A DNA stretch of 64,000 nt from Muribaculaceae bacterium (GCA_017651515.1 JAGCCU010000079.1:1-64000); one strand, 5' to 3'; shown: positions 18,082 through 27,244, numbered from the stretch's first letter. Notes: a model not told the origin generated them from the sequence alone. Translations and numbers: made by a program.

Positions 18082-20634
18082 CTATAGGCGGCTCTTCTCG
18101 TCGTTGCCGGCACCTGTACCTTTGTACTTGCTCTTGGTAGAGTTGAAGTTGTAGGTGATGGTGAGGCCGATGGTACGGTCGTAGTTGTAGCAGTCTTTGT
18201 TGAGATTGGCTCCCGTGCCATACATGGTCCAACGTTCCTGACTAGTTTTGAAAATATCGTTGGCATAGAGGTTCAGCCGAAGTGCTTTATTGAAGAACGA
18301 CTTATTGATTCTCACCCCAACTGTCCAGTAACGCCTGACGTGCAGGAATTCATCATCTGCATCACTACAGATGCGGACATTCAACATCGCTGTCCAAGAG
18401 CGCCCCAAGTCAAAGGTATTCTTCAGGTCAACCCTCCATAGTGGCCTATGATGCTTCAAACTAGACCCATATCGTTCAGCATCAAAGAATAATTTGTTGT
18501 AGGCCAGCATCCATGATGGACGATAGAAACCGAATTTGGGTGATGCAACGATTGATGCCGAAAGGCGTTGGTGGTTGTCAAAGTTGCGGTTGCACAACAG
18601 CACATACCGTTGCTGATTGTCAAGTACAACAGCCCAAGCCATTGTGTTCACTCCATAGGTATATCTCACTTGCACGCTCAGCCATGAATAAATGGCCGAA
18701 AGTTCCAAGTTGTGATTCAACTGAGGACGCAACAACGGGTTTCCGCCTTCGTAGGTGTAGCGGTTGTCGTATTGGATAAAGTTGCGCAGCATCCAGTAGG
18801 TGGGACGATGAATGCGACGGCTATAGTTGAATTGGCAGTTCCATTTGCCATTTTTCCATGCGATAGAAGCGTTGGGGAACCAGTCATTGTAGTTGCGGCT
18901 GGCATCATCATCGAGCACTCCCGATGAATAATAGTGACTGACGATGTGTTCAAAGCGCAATCCCGCGCCAATCGTGAAATTCTTGAACGAAAAATTATAT
19001 TCGGCAAAAGCCGCCAGGTTACTCTCATGGATACGGGTATCGGATGATTGGTGGGTTTGGTCATCGTTACAGTACTCGCCATCGGTACGGGTATAGGTCA
19101 TTTCTGAGCCGATGCTTAGCGTTCCTTTCCACAAGGAGTGGCTTGCGATGAGTTTGCCTGCGGTCATCTGATTGCTCTGCCAGCTTTGGGTAAGTACGTC
19201 GTGGCAATCGAGTTCATCGCTGGACTCAGTACGTGCATCTATATTATGGTCTTTGCCGTGATACCAGGTGCCGTTGAAGTCGATTGAGAAGTTGCCCACT
19301 TGGCCAACATAGTACACATTGACATCATGTAACGGGTTTTGTTTACGGTTGACAAGAGCATCTTGCGTGATATAACCCTCAAGATTGCCATTATGCCATA
19401 TCTGCTGAACACCGATTACTGATCCATCTTTGATGTTGACACCGCTCAATGTATATGATGCGCCAAGAGAATGACGCTCGCCAATGTCATAATTGATGCC
19501 AAATTTCTCATAATGGGCTCTGCTGCGCATTTTGGTGTCACCAATCTGGTTGATACGAATCGTGCCGTCATCAAAAAACAATTCGTTACTGATATTGTTG
19601 TCTTCACCCATCCAAGAGCTTCGCCAGTAGCCTTCAGCAAAAAGTTCCAGGCCATGAGTGCGGTATTTCACATCAATGTCTTCATATCCTCCCCACTCGT
19701 GATTATTTCTAATATTGGTTGTCGTGCTGACACTGAATCCATCACCTTGAGGCTTAATGGTATGGATGCGGATAACCGAAGATACATTTTTTTGATACCT
19801 TGCGCCTGGACTTGTGATGATGTCAATGGATTTGATGTCACTTGATTTAAGCCGCTGCAATTCGTTATTGTTTTGAATGAGACGGTTATTGATATAAATG
19901 AGAGGTGTTCCACAACCAAAAACATTCACACCACCATCCCCTTTGACATTGACACGTGGCAGTTGCCCCAATACATCTACACAAGTGCCCATGTCACTGA
20001 GTAATGTGCCTGAGACATTCACCGTCATGCCGCCAGTCGTCATCTTGTATTGGGGGCGCGCCCCTTTCACTGTCACTTCGCCGAGCTGGGTTGTTTCAAT
20101 CTGCAGTTGGATGGTGCCCACGTTCTCGCGTGAGCAGAGTTTGTAAACGGGTTTGTAGCCAATATAGCTGAAGCGGGCAATTACTCGCTGCAGGTCGAGC
20201 GGGATGACAAACACACCGCTGGCGTTGGTGATGCCGCCCGTAATGTATGATGAATCAGATGGATTGAGCAACCGCACGTCGGCAAACTCCAATGGCAGGC
20301 CATTCTCGTCAATAATCTTGCCCGTGAGGTGTCGGTCGCTCTTATGCGTGCACTCCACATAGATTTCATCGCCGTTTTGAGTCATTCGGATGGGATAGAA
20401 GCCTATTAGTTGCTTGATGGCTTCGGGCACCGACTTGCTGCGAACCGAGGTTGTCACTTTGAAGTCCTCCAGTTCGTTATATATAAAGATTATCTTGTGT
20501 TTGCTTGTTTGTTGCTGCACATATTTCAGCGCATCACTCATCGACACGTTATTGAAGTTGTGCGTGATGCGTTGCGCCATAGCCACATTTGCAAGAGCGC
20601 ACAGCAATAGTGTAATGGTCAATAGTCGTCTCAT
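18082..20634 (-). CDS. STN-domain outer membrane beta-barrel protein, paralog B
   Basis: The 850-residue protein has a signal peptide, an STN domain (residues 22-95) and a carboxypeptidase-like domain (102-190) almost identical to paralog A. A plug of a different subtype follows (residues 195-300, VNVSGTLLSDMGTCVDVLGQLPRV), then an outer-membrane barrel ending in TIGLTITYNFN. It overlaps the FecR-like anti-sigma gene by four bases and is followed 44 bases later by paralog A. The architecture indicates a TonB-dependent transducer that could signal to the anti-sigma factor through its STN domain. Confidence 0.85.
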   Translation of the reverse strand: MRRLLTITLLLCALANVAMAQRITHNFNNVSMSDALKYVQQQTSKHKIIFIYNELEDFKVTTSVRSKSVPEAIKQLIGFYPIRMTQNGDEIYVECTHKSDRHLTGKIIDENGLPLEFADVRLLNPSDSSYITGGITNASGVFVIPLDLQRVIARFSYIGYKPVYKLCSRENVGTIQLQIETTQLGEVTVKGARPQYKMTTGGMTVNVSGTLLSDMGTCVDVLGQLPRVNVKGDGGVNVFGCGTPLIYINNRLIQNNNELQRLKSSDIKSIDIITSPGARYQKNVSSVIRIHTIKPQGDGFSVSTTTNIRNNHEWGGYEDIDVKYRTHGLELFAEGYWRSSWMGEDNNISNELFFDDGTIRINQIGDTKMRSRAHYEKFGINYDIGERHSLGASYTLSGVNIKDGSVIGVQQIWHNGNLEGYITQDALVNRKQNPLHDVNVYYVGQVGNFSIDFNGTWYHGKDHNIDARTESSDELDCHDVLTQSWQSNQMTAGKLIASHSLWKGTLSIGSEMTYTRTDGEYCNDDQTHQSSDTRIHESNLAAFAEYNFSFKNFTIGAGLRFEHIVSHYYSSGVLDDDASRNYNDWFPNASIAWKNGKWNCQFNYSRRIHRPTYWMLRNFIQYDNRYTYEGGNPLLRPQLNHNLELSAIYSWLSVQVRYTYGVNTMAWAVVLDNQQRYVLLCNRNFDNHQRLSASIVASPKFGFYRPSWMLAYNKLFFDAERYGSSLKHHRPLWRVDLKNTFDLGRSWTAMLNVRICSDADDEFLHVRRYWTVGVRINKSFFNKALRLNLYANDIFKTSQERWTMYGTGANLNKDCYNYDRTIGLTITYNFNSTKSKYKGTGAGNDEKSRL
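20252..20343 (-). repeat. 92-base exact repeat, copy in paralog B
   Basis: Identical to 17655-17746. The two copies are 2.6 kb apart, in the same orientation and in the same reading frame. Confidence 0.85.
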
Positions 20635-21311
20635 TGCTTGCCCCCCTGTGATGATGGTTCAACAATCAGTTTATTCCCCTCGAGGTGAATGTTGAACGTC
20701 TCGAAGTGTGACAACATCTCAACAACTTTGTCAAGTGGATACTCAGGCTCCCACTGGTAGTAAAGGCGCAGTGAGCGCACGTCCTCGGAGCGGTATTCCA
20801 CATCCACGTGATAGTATGCCGAAAGTTCATTTAGCATCTGCTCCAGCGGCACGTTGTCATAAAGATGAGGTTCTACTTTGACTGGCACTTCCTCAACTTG
20901 TTCTTCTTCGGTCAAGACTTCTTCGATCTTGGTTTCTTGCTCTTTGGTTGTAGTTTTCTTCTCCACGTGGGTCGTTTCCTTTGGAGCCAAAAACTTTTCT
21001 ACACCGAAGAATCCAGTGCGAACAGCTGCATAGGTGAACCCAAACAACGCTATCATGATTGCGGCAGCGGCAGCAATCTTGCGCCATAGAGGAATCATTG
21101 TTGCAGTTAGGTGCTTGTGGTGTGCCAAGCGTTGCCACTCAGCATCAATCTCATCGTCGGTCACTTGGGTTGCTTGTGTGGCGCTCTTTGTCTTTGCCAT
21201 TAGCGTATAAAGCTCGCGGCACTCATCATCGGCAAGGATGTCACGCCATTGTGCCTCGCTGTATTGCTCGGGATGTTCCAGCATCTGGAACAGTAAATCG
21301 GTCTTGTTCAT
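20631..21311 (-). CDS. FecR-like anti-sigma protein with DUF4974 domain
   Basis: The 226-residue protein has a cytoplasmic N-terminal part (1-85), one transmembrane helix (about 87-107, KIAAAAAIMIALFGFTYAAV), an acidic Lys/Glu linker and a C-terminal DUF4974/STN-like domain (150-220, YDNVPLEQMLNELSAYYHVDVEY). The usual FecR domain between membrane and C-terminus is absent, so it is shorter than typical FecR proteins (about 320-400 residues). It overlaps the sigma gene before it and the STN barrel gene after it by four bases each, as expected for a signal-relay operon. Confidence 0.78.
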   Translation of the reverse strand: MNKTDLLFQMLEHPEQYSEAQWRDILADDECRELYTLMAKTKSATQATQVTDDEIDAEWQRLAHHKHLTATMIPLWRKIAAAAAIMIALFGFTYAAVRTGFFGVEKFLAPKETTHVEKKTTTKEQETKIEEVLTEEEQVEEVPVKVEPHLYDNVPLEQMLNELSAYYHVDVEYRSEDVRSLRLYYQWEPEYPLDKVVEMLSHFETFNIHLEGNKLIVEPSSQGGKQ

Positions 21312-21808
21312 TGCTCTGCGGATTTTAATGTTTGACGTAATTGGTCAAGAGCGTTACGCATGTGCTTGTAGATGGTGGTTTCGCTCACGCCCAGTCGCTC
21401 GGCGATTTCGCGGAATGGCAAGCCTTCGTAGAAATGCAGGCGAATTATCTCTTGACAGATGGGTGGAAACAAATCATTTATGCCCGCCCTGAGTACTTCT
21501 ATTTCGCGCTCAAGTTCTTCGAGTGACGTTTGTTCCAACTCATCTGCAAGTAACAAGTATTGATGTACTTGTTCATGAATTTTGCGATTGCGAATCACAT
21601 TCAGGCACTGGTTGCGCACGCTTAATAATAGGTAGGACTGAGCGGTGTCTTCTCGCAACTCCACTTGTTCAACAAGCAGCCGGGCAAAGACATCGTGCAC
21701 AATATCTTTGCTCTCGTCATCGTCGTGCAGCAGTATGCTGGCCAGCCTATACATCGCACGATAATGCAGCTTGAAAAGTCGCTCAATTTGTCGTTCTTTT
21801 TGTGTCAT
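21308..21808 (-). CDS. ECF-family RNA polymerase sigma factor
   Basis: The 166-residue protein has sigma region 2 (residues 10-75, HDDDESKDIVHDVFARLL) and region 4 (residues 110-160, with LPFREIAERLGVSETTIYKHM). It belongs to the Bacteroidetes ECF group paired with FecR-type anti-sigma factors. It is the first gene of a four-gene operon leading to two STN barrels. Confidence 0.86.
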   Translation of the reverse strand: MTQKERQIERLFKLHYRAMYRLASILLHDDDESKDIVHDVFARLLVEQVELREDTAQSYLLLSVRNQCLNVIRNRKIHEQVHQYLLLADELEQTSLEELEREIEVLRAGINDLFPPICQEIIRLHFYEGLPFREIAERLGVSETTIYKHMRNALDQLRQTLKSAEQ

Positions 21809-21865
21809 ACACTATATATACACACAGAAACCGATTTACTAAACCCCAAAAGAAAACTTTTTTGG

Positions 21866-21873
21866 CAAAAGTA
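21866..21873 (-). promoter_or_regulatory. -7 box upstream of the ECF sigma operon
   Basis: TACTTTTG on the minus strand matches the -7 consensus 58 bases before the ATG. No clear -33 element at the right spacing was seen. Confidence 0.4.
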
Positions 21874-21953
21874 GTCAAAAATGTCACTATAAAAACCAGC
21901 CAAGGACAGTATTTCCTTCAGGTTAATATTGATATCTGCTATAAGAATAAAAG

Positions 21954-21980
21954 AATAAGCCCACCGATGGTGGGCTTATT
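21954..21980. terminator. Strong hairpin terminator
   Basis: A perfect 12-base stem (aataagcccacc with ggtgggcttatt) and a three-base loop lie just beyond the stop of the small secreted protein gene. Confidence 0.78.
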
Positions 21981-22002
21981 TCATCTGAATTGTTCATTCA
22001 GT

Positions 22003-22509
22003 TTATCCTCCATGGAATGAGATGACATACCAACCATCAATGAACTCGTCGCTTTCTATGAGAGAAAGTCCAATCCATTCCGAAACATCTGTGCTATCAT
22101 AATGACTTGATTCTCTTGCACAAGACATAAATGCATCGTGGTCGGCTTTTTCCTTGAAATATAGTTTTGTCCCATTATCGGTCATGAGAACCACTTCGAT
22201 GGCATAAGCATGAGGCCCCTCGGAAGTCAAAGTAACGCTCCAATCTTCAGATAATTTAGCCTCCACGTTTCTGCCATAGACGAAATAATAGAACGCTCCA
22301 CACTCTTCGTCGTCTTCGGTCTCTGAGACAAGTTGGGACAGCCCTATCTCCACAAGATTATCACAATCCCAATGAGCATCCGTTGCAATCATGTCAACAA
22401 GTTTCTCAAATGGTATGGCCCCACATGACTTTTGGGAACATTGTGCTGCTACGCTAATAGATACTGAAGCTATTAAAGCAATTAAAATGGATAGAGTAAG
22501 CCGTTTCAT
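22003..22509 (-). CDS. Small secreted protein of unknown function
   Basis: The 168-residue protein has a clear signal peptide (ending near VSISVAAQ), two Cys close to the mature N-terminus (CSQKSCG) and further Cys at three places, so disulfides are likely in the periplasm. The C-terminal half alternates strands and acidic loops. I do not recognise the family. It has its own promoter and a strong terminator, so it is probably monocistronic. Confidence 0.6.
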   Translation of the reverse strand: MKRLTLSILIALIASVSISVAAQCSQKSCGAIPFEKLVDMIATDAHWDCDNLVEIGLSQLVSETEDDEECGAFYYFVYGRNVEAKLSEDWSVTLTSEGPHAYAIEVVLMTDNGTKLYFKEKADHDAFMSCARESSHYDSTDVSEWIGLSLIESDEFIDGWYVISFHGG

Positions 22510-22538
22510 CGTATTTACTTTTGAGGTTATATGCCCTG

Positions 22539-22568
22539 CAAAGTTACAATATTTTTTACAACGGCAAT
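22539..22568 (-). promoter_or_regulatory. Bacteroidetes-type promoter, imperfect -33
   Basis: On the minus strand TAACTTTG (22546-22539) lies 30 bases before the ATG. The element 18 bases upstream is ATTG instead of TTTG. Confidence 0.55.
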
Positions 22569-22650
22569 AAACAATACCTGATTTTTCTATACAATCGGAT
22601 TATTAACGCCTCAAAGCTAACTGACTCAATTCACTTTTTCGCGAAAAGAG

Positions 22651-22683
22651 TATGCTATTATCGCATATTATTATTAAATTTGC
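22651..22683 (+). promoter_or_regulatory. Promoter of the kdsA operon, imperfect -33
   Basis: TAAATTTGC at 22675-22683 matches the -7 consensus; TATG at 22651 occupies the -33 place at 20-base spacing. The ATG of kdsA lies about 55 bases downstream. Confidence 0.5.
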
Positions 22684-22736
22684 CCCGCTATTAACCTTTC
22701 TCTTGCCAATAGCAGATTATATAAGTGAATAATCAT

Positions 22737-23528
22737 ATGACTGAAAATAAGTTCAAGTTGCTTGCCGGGCCATGTGTCATTGAATCGGAAGACAATGTGC
22801 TTTTTCTTGCCGAAGCATTAAAGCAAATCACTGATAAGTTTGACATTGACTTCTATTTCAAGGCATCGTGGGACAAAGCAAACCGAACCAAAGCCACCAA
22901 CTATAGAGGGCCAGGTCTGGAAGAAGGGCTTCGCATCCTCGAGAAGGCGAAAACCGATGTCGGAGTCAAAATCGTCACCGACATCCACGAACCGAGCCAA
23001 GCCAAACCAGTGTCGGAAGTAGCCGACATTATCCAGACGCCGGCATTCCTATGCCGACAGACCGACCTGCTGAAAGCCGCCGCCGAAACAGGAAAGATTG
23101 TAAACATCAAGAAGGGGCAGTTTTCCAGCCCTGAAGAGATGAACAATGTTGTCAGCAAGATGGAATACTTCGGCTGCAAGAATTTCATGCTGTGCGAACG
23201 TGGAAACTGCTTTGGATACAATACCCTCGTCGTGGACATGACTGGACTGGTAAGGCTGGCCAAGCTGGGCTACCCCGTGCTTTTCGATGCCACCCACAGC
23301 GTTCAGATAAGCGGTGGCGGTTTCAACTACGGCAACAGCGGGAAAAGTGAATATGTACCATATCTGGCAAAGGCAGCCGTTGCGACAGGAGTGCTCTCGG
23401 GCTTGTTCATGGAAGTTCACAATGACCCATCGGTGGCATTGTGTGACGGGAGCTGCATGCTACGTCTTGATGAACTGGAGAAACTGTTAAACCAGATAAT
23501 GAGAATCAGAGAAATCGCTTCGGAATAA
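22737..23528 (+). CDS. kdsA: 3-deoxy-8-phosphooctulonate synthase (Kdo-8-P synthase)
   Basis: KdsA condenses phosphoenolpyruvate with arabinose 5-phosphate to Kdo-8-phosphate, the first committed step of Kdo synthesis for lipid A core. Family motifs are clear: LLAGPCVIES, FKASWDKANR, RGPGLEEGL, TDIHEP, KKGQFSSPEEM and FDATHS. The Cys in AGPC takes the place of the Asn of the E. coli enzyme, which points to the metal-dependent class. I chose the ATG at 22737; a GTG four codons earlier is possible. It is first in an operon with manA, an rpe homolog and kdsC, with one- to five-base junctions. Confidence 0.95.
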   Translation: MTENKFKLLAGPCVIESEDNVLFLAEALKQITDKFDIDFYFKASWDKANRTKATNYRGPGLEEGLRILEKAKTDVGVKIVTDIHEPSQAKPVSEVADIIQTPAFLCRQTDLLKAAAETGKIVNIKKGQFSSPEEMNNVVSKMEYFGCKNFMLCERGNCFGYNTLVVDMTGLVRLAKLGYPVLFDATHSVQISGGGFNYGNSGKSEYVPYLAKAAVATGVLSGLFMEVHNDPSVALCDGSCMLRLDELEKLLNQIMRIREIASE

Positions 23529-24430
23529 TGCTTATACTGAAGAGAATAGTTCACAGCACGATTTGGGGTGGTCCTAAAATCAGCCAGCTTGCAGGAGTCG
23601 AGGGAAACAGCATCGGCCACCTGTATTCTGTCTATTGCCGCAAAGGCATTTCCAATGAAATCCTTAACGGCGAATGGAAAGGACGCTTCCTAAACGATGT
23701 GTTTCCTCTTTTCAGAAACAAATTCAATCTCTCACAATACGAGTATTTTCCACTGACGCTTGCACTTACCGAGGCTAATGAGAACCTCAGCATTCAAGTT
23801 CACCCCGATGACAAAGCTGCGAGTGAAATGGAGAACAAGGCTCGTGGAAAGAGAGAGTCGTGGTATTTCATCGACGCCCCTACTTCGGGCAGTATCATCA
23901 ATGGCTGCACCTGCCACGACAAAAAACAGGAGCAGCAGATGATCGAACAGAAACAATTCATGGAAATGGCCGACACGCTGGCAGTAAAGGAGGGCGACTA
24001 TGTCTTCGTTGAGCCCGGCACCCTTCATGCCATCACTGCCGGCAGCCTGGTATTTGAGATTGAAGAGGGTGCCGACTTCACTTATCGCTTCTATGACTAC
24101 GACCGCACCGATACCCAGGGCAACAAGCGCGAGCTCCACATTGAAAAAGCTACTCAGGCTTTAGACATTCACTTGAAATCCAGCGTAAAGTCATACAACG
24201 GAGAGGAAATAAAAGAAAAGACCTATAGCACAAAGCTAATAAACAACACTATAACATATACCAACGAAAGCGGCACTCTGGAATGCTTCACGCTCGTGAA
24301 AGGTGCGCTGCACTGCGACGGCATGCCGGTGCCCCCCGGCTCCACAATCCTGCTATGGCCCAATGAGATGCTGGACACAAGACAAATAGAGCTTGCTTTC
24401 GTTTCAAAAATCAGGGAGGACGACCTATGA
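23528..24430 (+). CDS. manA: Class I mannose-6-phosphate isomerase
   Basis: This zinc enzyme interconverts mannose 6-phosphate and fructose 6-phosphate and feeds GDP-sugar synthesis. Zinc ligands are visible in IQVHPDD (Gln and His), the Glu of KRESW and the His of PGTLHAI. The length of 300 residues fits the short type I form of Bacteroidetes and Firmicutes. It shares one base with the kdsA stop and overlaps the next gene by four bases, so the four genes are co-transcribed. Confidence 0.9.
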   Translation: MLILKRIVHSTIWGGPKISQLAGVEGNSIGHLYSVYCRKGISNEILNGEWKGRFLNDVFPLFRNKFNLSQYEYFPLTLALTEANENLSIQVHPDDKAASEMENKARGKRESWYFIDAPTSGSIINGCTCHDKKQEQQMIEQKQFMEMADTLAVKEGDYVFVEPGTLHAITAGSLVFEIEEGADFTYRFYDYDRTDTQGNKRELHIEKATQALDIHLKSSVKSYNGEEIKEKTYSTKLINNTITYTNESGTLECFTLVKGALHCDGMPVPPGSTILLWPNEMLDTRQIELAFVSKIREDDL

Positions 24431-25080
24431 TATACTCACCATCACTGATGTGTTCCAACTGCGACAGTCTTAGGGACGAAGTACTGGCACTGGAAGCTGC
24501 CGGCGCCAACCGCCTGCACATTGACGTAATGGACGGACAATACGTGCCTAATTTTGCGTTAGGACTTGGCGATGTGAAGTCGATATGCCGCAACACATCT
24601 CTCGTCACCGAGCTTCACATGATGATAATGGAGCCAGGGAGATATGTGAAGATGTTTGCCGATGCCGGCGTGGACATTATCTACATTCACCCAGATTCAG
24701 CCAGCAAACCCATGGCAGTAATCGACAAGATAAGGGAAACCGGCAAAAGCCCCGGTATCGTCATAAATCCCGAAACATCCATCGAAAGCCTGCAGAAGTA
24801 TTACGACTTAGTTGACAATATTCTCGTGATGGGTGTGAAGCCCGGCAATGCCGGACACATCTACCTGTCGCACGTTAATCAGAAACTGGAAAAACTCATC
24901 GAACTTCGTGCAAATGCCAGCTGGAAAATAATCCTCGACGGTGCGTGCACTCTCGACCGCATGAAACGATGGAGCAAGAATGGTGTTGACGGCTTCGTAC
25001 TGGGCACTTCATCGCTGTTCGGCCACCATAATTCCTACAAAGAAATCATCGACAATATTAAACGCCATTGCGGAGAATAA
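24427..25080 (+). CDS. Ribulose-phosphate 3-epimerase homolog
   Basis: This TIM-barrel protein of 217 residues keeps the Rpe active-site pattern: PSLMCSN start, RLHIDVMDG with its His and Asp, a second His in ELHMM, MGVKPG, and an Asp in ILDGACT. True Rpe usually reads DVHLM and VDGG, so two catalytic segments are altered. It may be an Rpe paralog adapted to a different sugar phosphate. Sitting between manA and kdsC, it could adjust pentose-phosphate supply for arabinose 5-phosphate and hence Kdo; that is inference from position. Confidence 0.75.
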   Translation: MIYSPSLMCSNCDSLRDEVLALEAAGANRLHIDVMDGQYVPNFALGLGDVKSICRNTSLVTELHMMIMEPGRYVKMFADAGVDIIYIHPDSASKPMAVIDKIRETGKSPGIVINPETSIESLQKYYDLVDNILVMGVKPGNAGHIYLSHVNQKLEKLIELRANASWKIILDGACTLDRMKRWSKNGVDGFVLGTSSLFGHHNSYKEIIDNIKRHCGE

Positions 25081-25084
25081 CACT

Positions 25085-25561
25085 ATGGGAAGCAGAATCA
25101 AACTATTGGTAATGGACGTTGACGGCACTCTCACCGATGGCAAAATCAACATGGGTCAGGAAGGCGAGCTGTTCAAGGCGTTCAACATCAAGGACGGCTA
25201 TGCCATCAACGAGATGTTGCCACAATACGGCATTATCCCGGCTATAATTACCGGCAGGACTTCAACGATTGTTGAAAACCGCGCCCGCGAGCTGCATATC
25301 ACCGAACTCTATCAGGGAAAGCATGACAAACTCGACACCCTGAAAGAAATAATGAAGAAGCATGAATGCACAAAGGAAAACGTGGCTTACATAGGCGATG
25401 ACATCCTCGACATCGTGTGCATGAACGAGTGTGGCCTGGTGGGCTGCCCTGCCGATGCCTGTCAACAAGTAAAAAACATCGCGCAATACATCTGTGCCAG
25501 CAAGGGCGGCGAAGGTGCCGTACGCGAATTCATTGAATTCATCATCAACTACAATCAGTAA
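25085..25561 (+). CDS. kdsC: Kdo-8-phosphate phosphatase, HAD family
   Basis: The 158-residue protein is a capless HAD phosphatase: DVDGTLTDG (nucleophile Asp and acid Asp), ITGRTS, a Lys in QGKHDK and GDDILD. This matches KdsC, which removes phosphate from Kdo-8-P; the same family includes KDN-9-P phosphatases, which cannot be excluded. I chose the ATG at 25085, five bases after the previous stop, because it puts the first HAD motif at the usual distance from the start. The operon ends at a shared terminator facing the long minus-strand operon. Confidence 0.9.
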   Translation: MGSRIKLLVMDVDGTLTDGKINMGQEGELFKAFNIKDGYAINEMLPQYGIIPAIITGRTSTIVENRARELHITELYQGKHDKLDTLKEIMKKHECTKENVAYIGDDILDIVCMNECGLVGCPADACQQVKNIAQYICASKGGEGAVREFIEFIINYNQ

Positions 25562-25595
25562 CACTGACTTATCCATAAAAATCAGCAATTAAATA

Positions 25596-25624
25596 CGCCA
25601 ACCGTTTTATACAAACGATTGGCG
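25596..25624. terminator. Bidirectional hairpin between the kds and T6SS operons
   Basis: A 12-base stem (cgccaaccgttt with aaacgattggcg, one mismatch) and a five-base loop lie between the convergent ends of kdsC and the kinase gene. Confidence 0.7.
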
Positions 25625-25687
25625 AATTATATTTATATTGGATTTCAGCTTAATAACCTAAATCAGCAATAAGCCGAAAATTCATCA

Positions 25688-27241
25688 TCATTGAGGATTT
25701 TGTATCATTTGAATCCACTCATCGCAATTATCAACAGAATTTTCGTCACCCATTTGCAATGCAATCCTTCGACACAGTTTCAAGTACTTGACCGCACTGT
25801 CTGGCTCAGAATAACAAAGCAGCTTATACCGACCCAATGCCATTGCTGATTCTTTCATGAGACTAAGCAGATAGGCATCTGTGATTTCATCAAGAGGCCG
25901 CGAAGCTCCAATATCCAATATCTTCTTACAAGCCATGTTTGCACGGCTAATATGATCGTTGTTTGACGGAAAGAAGAAATAGAGCGAATCAAAGCTCTCA
26001 TCACCGTAATTGTTACAGTTGATTTCAACTTGTTTGTTTCCCATTTTTATACCTAATGCGTTGCGACGCGAGTTGTATATAGAAGAGTCTACAGGGAGCA
26101 TCAGGCCATAAGTGCGGGAAATCTCATAGAATGCAGGAATATAACTATATGCTCGCGCGACAGAATCCATCAGCCGCATTCCTGCAATCACAGTATCGGG
26201 ATCGGTGCTAGACGCCATTCGTTGCGCTTGCTGAAACAATGCTTCCACATCAACCGGGTCGGTAAGTGGCACTTGCTTTTTCATATGGTAAGCAGCTAAA
26301 ATGGCACCGACAGCAATTGCACAAGCGGCAACGACAGCAGTAACGGTCCAGCGATGTGTGCGCCACCAGCTTACAGGGTATGAGTGAAGTCGAGCTGCTT
26401 CGACAAGTTGTGCGGCCGTAGGACGCTGATTTGGATTCTTATCAAGACAGTCGGTGATGAGACGTTTAATAGAGGTGGGCACATTGCGTCCCAAGAAGTT
26501 GAGCTGAACAGGACCATCGGGCTGATTCCTTCCGCCTCCCTCACCGAATGGCACTTGCCCCGTAATCAGTTCGAACAACGTAACACCGAAAGCATAAATG
26601 TCGCTGGCGGCAAGAGGAGTCTCATCGATAAACCTTTCAGGGGCCATGTAAGCCTGTGTGCCTTTGACATCATACTGAAGATGCTTTTCTCGCGTCACGC
26701 TGATACCGAAATCGGTAATAGCATAGTTGCCGTTATCGTCAATCAGGACGTTGCCTGGCTTGATATCCTGATGAACGATTGGAGGATTCATGCCGTGAAG
26801 ATAAGCCAATCCCGCAGCCACGTCACCGACATATTTCCAAATATCGGCTTCTCTAGTAAGCCTTCCTGCAAATTGTTCGGATGACCCCCTGCTGCAATAA
26901 GGCATGACCAGATAAGGGTTCTCTCCCCAGATGGAGAAGTGCGTTGGCTGCAACAAATTGCTATGATGATAGTTATAGACTATCTTGAATTCATCGCGAA
27001 AGCGCTGTTCGCCTTCTATGTCCAGGGCATTCTGAGGCCTATAAATCTTAATGGCCACCTTCATGGCTGTATTCTCATCAGGATGAGACTCGACAAGAGC
27101 ATCATTGATTTCAATTGAGTCATCAATGGTATTCAGGTCAATAGCCAGCCACACGTCGGCAGTACCGCCTGCATTGCTCAAAAGTCGCAACAGGCGATAG
27201 TGTCCATCAAAAATATCACCATTCTTGAGTGAAGTAATCAT
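25688..27241 (-). CDS. Transmembrane Ser/Thr protein kinase (PpkA-like role)
   Basis: The 517-residue protein has a Hanks-type kinase domain (residues 10-285): VAIK with the ATP-binding Lys near 65, HQDIKPGNVL (catalytic Asp near 159), DFG at 177-179 and APE at 200-202. The HQD in place of HRD suggests a non-RD kinase. A transmembrane helix lies at about 298-318 and the C-terminal 190 residues, probably periplasmic, are helical with no named motif. It is the last gene of the T6SS operon, after a PP2C phosphatase, and an FHA domain is encoded upstream. In known T6SSs such a trio (PpkA, PppA, Fha) controls assembly; here that role is inferred from context. Confidence 0.85.
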   Translation of the reverse strand: MITSLKNGDIFDGHYRLLRLLSNAGGTADVWLAIDLNTIDDSIEINDALVESHPDENTAMKVAIKIYRPQNALDIEGEQRFRDEFKIVYNYHHSNLLQPTHFSIWGENPYLVMPYCSRGSSEQFAGRLTREADIWKYVGDVAAGLAYLHGMNPPIVHQDIKPGNVLIDDNGNYAITDFGISVTREKHLQYDVKGTQAYMAPERFIDETPLAASDIYAFGVTLFELITGQVPFGEGGGRNQPDGPVQLNFLGRNVPTSIKRLITDCLDKNPNQRPTAAQLVEAARLHSYPVSWWRTHRWTVTAVVAACAIAVGAILAAYHMKKQVPLTDPVDVEALFQQAQRMASSTDPDTVIAGMRLMDSVARAYSYIPAFYEISRTYGLMLPVDSSIYNSRRNALGIKMGNKQVEINCNNYGDESFDSLYFFFPSNNDHISRANMACKKILDIGASRPLDEITDAYLLSLMKESAMALGRYKLLCYSEPDSAVKYLKLCRRIALQMGDENSVDNCDEWIQMIQNPQ

Positions 27242-27244
27242 GAT

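Noticed and set aside
10063..21808. Barrel genes as SusC/SusD polysaccharide-utilisation loci
   Set aside because: No SusD-like or glycoside-hydrolase gene is present; the genes are tied to ECF sigma/anti-sigma pairs.
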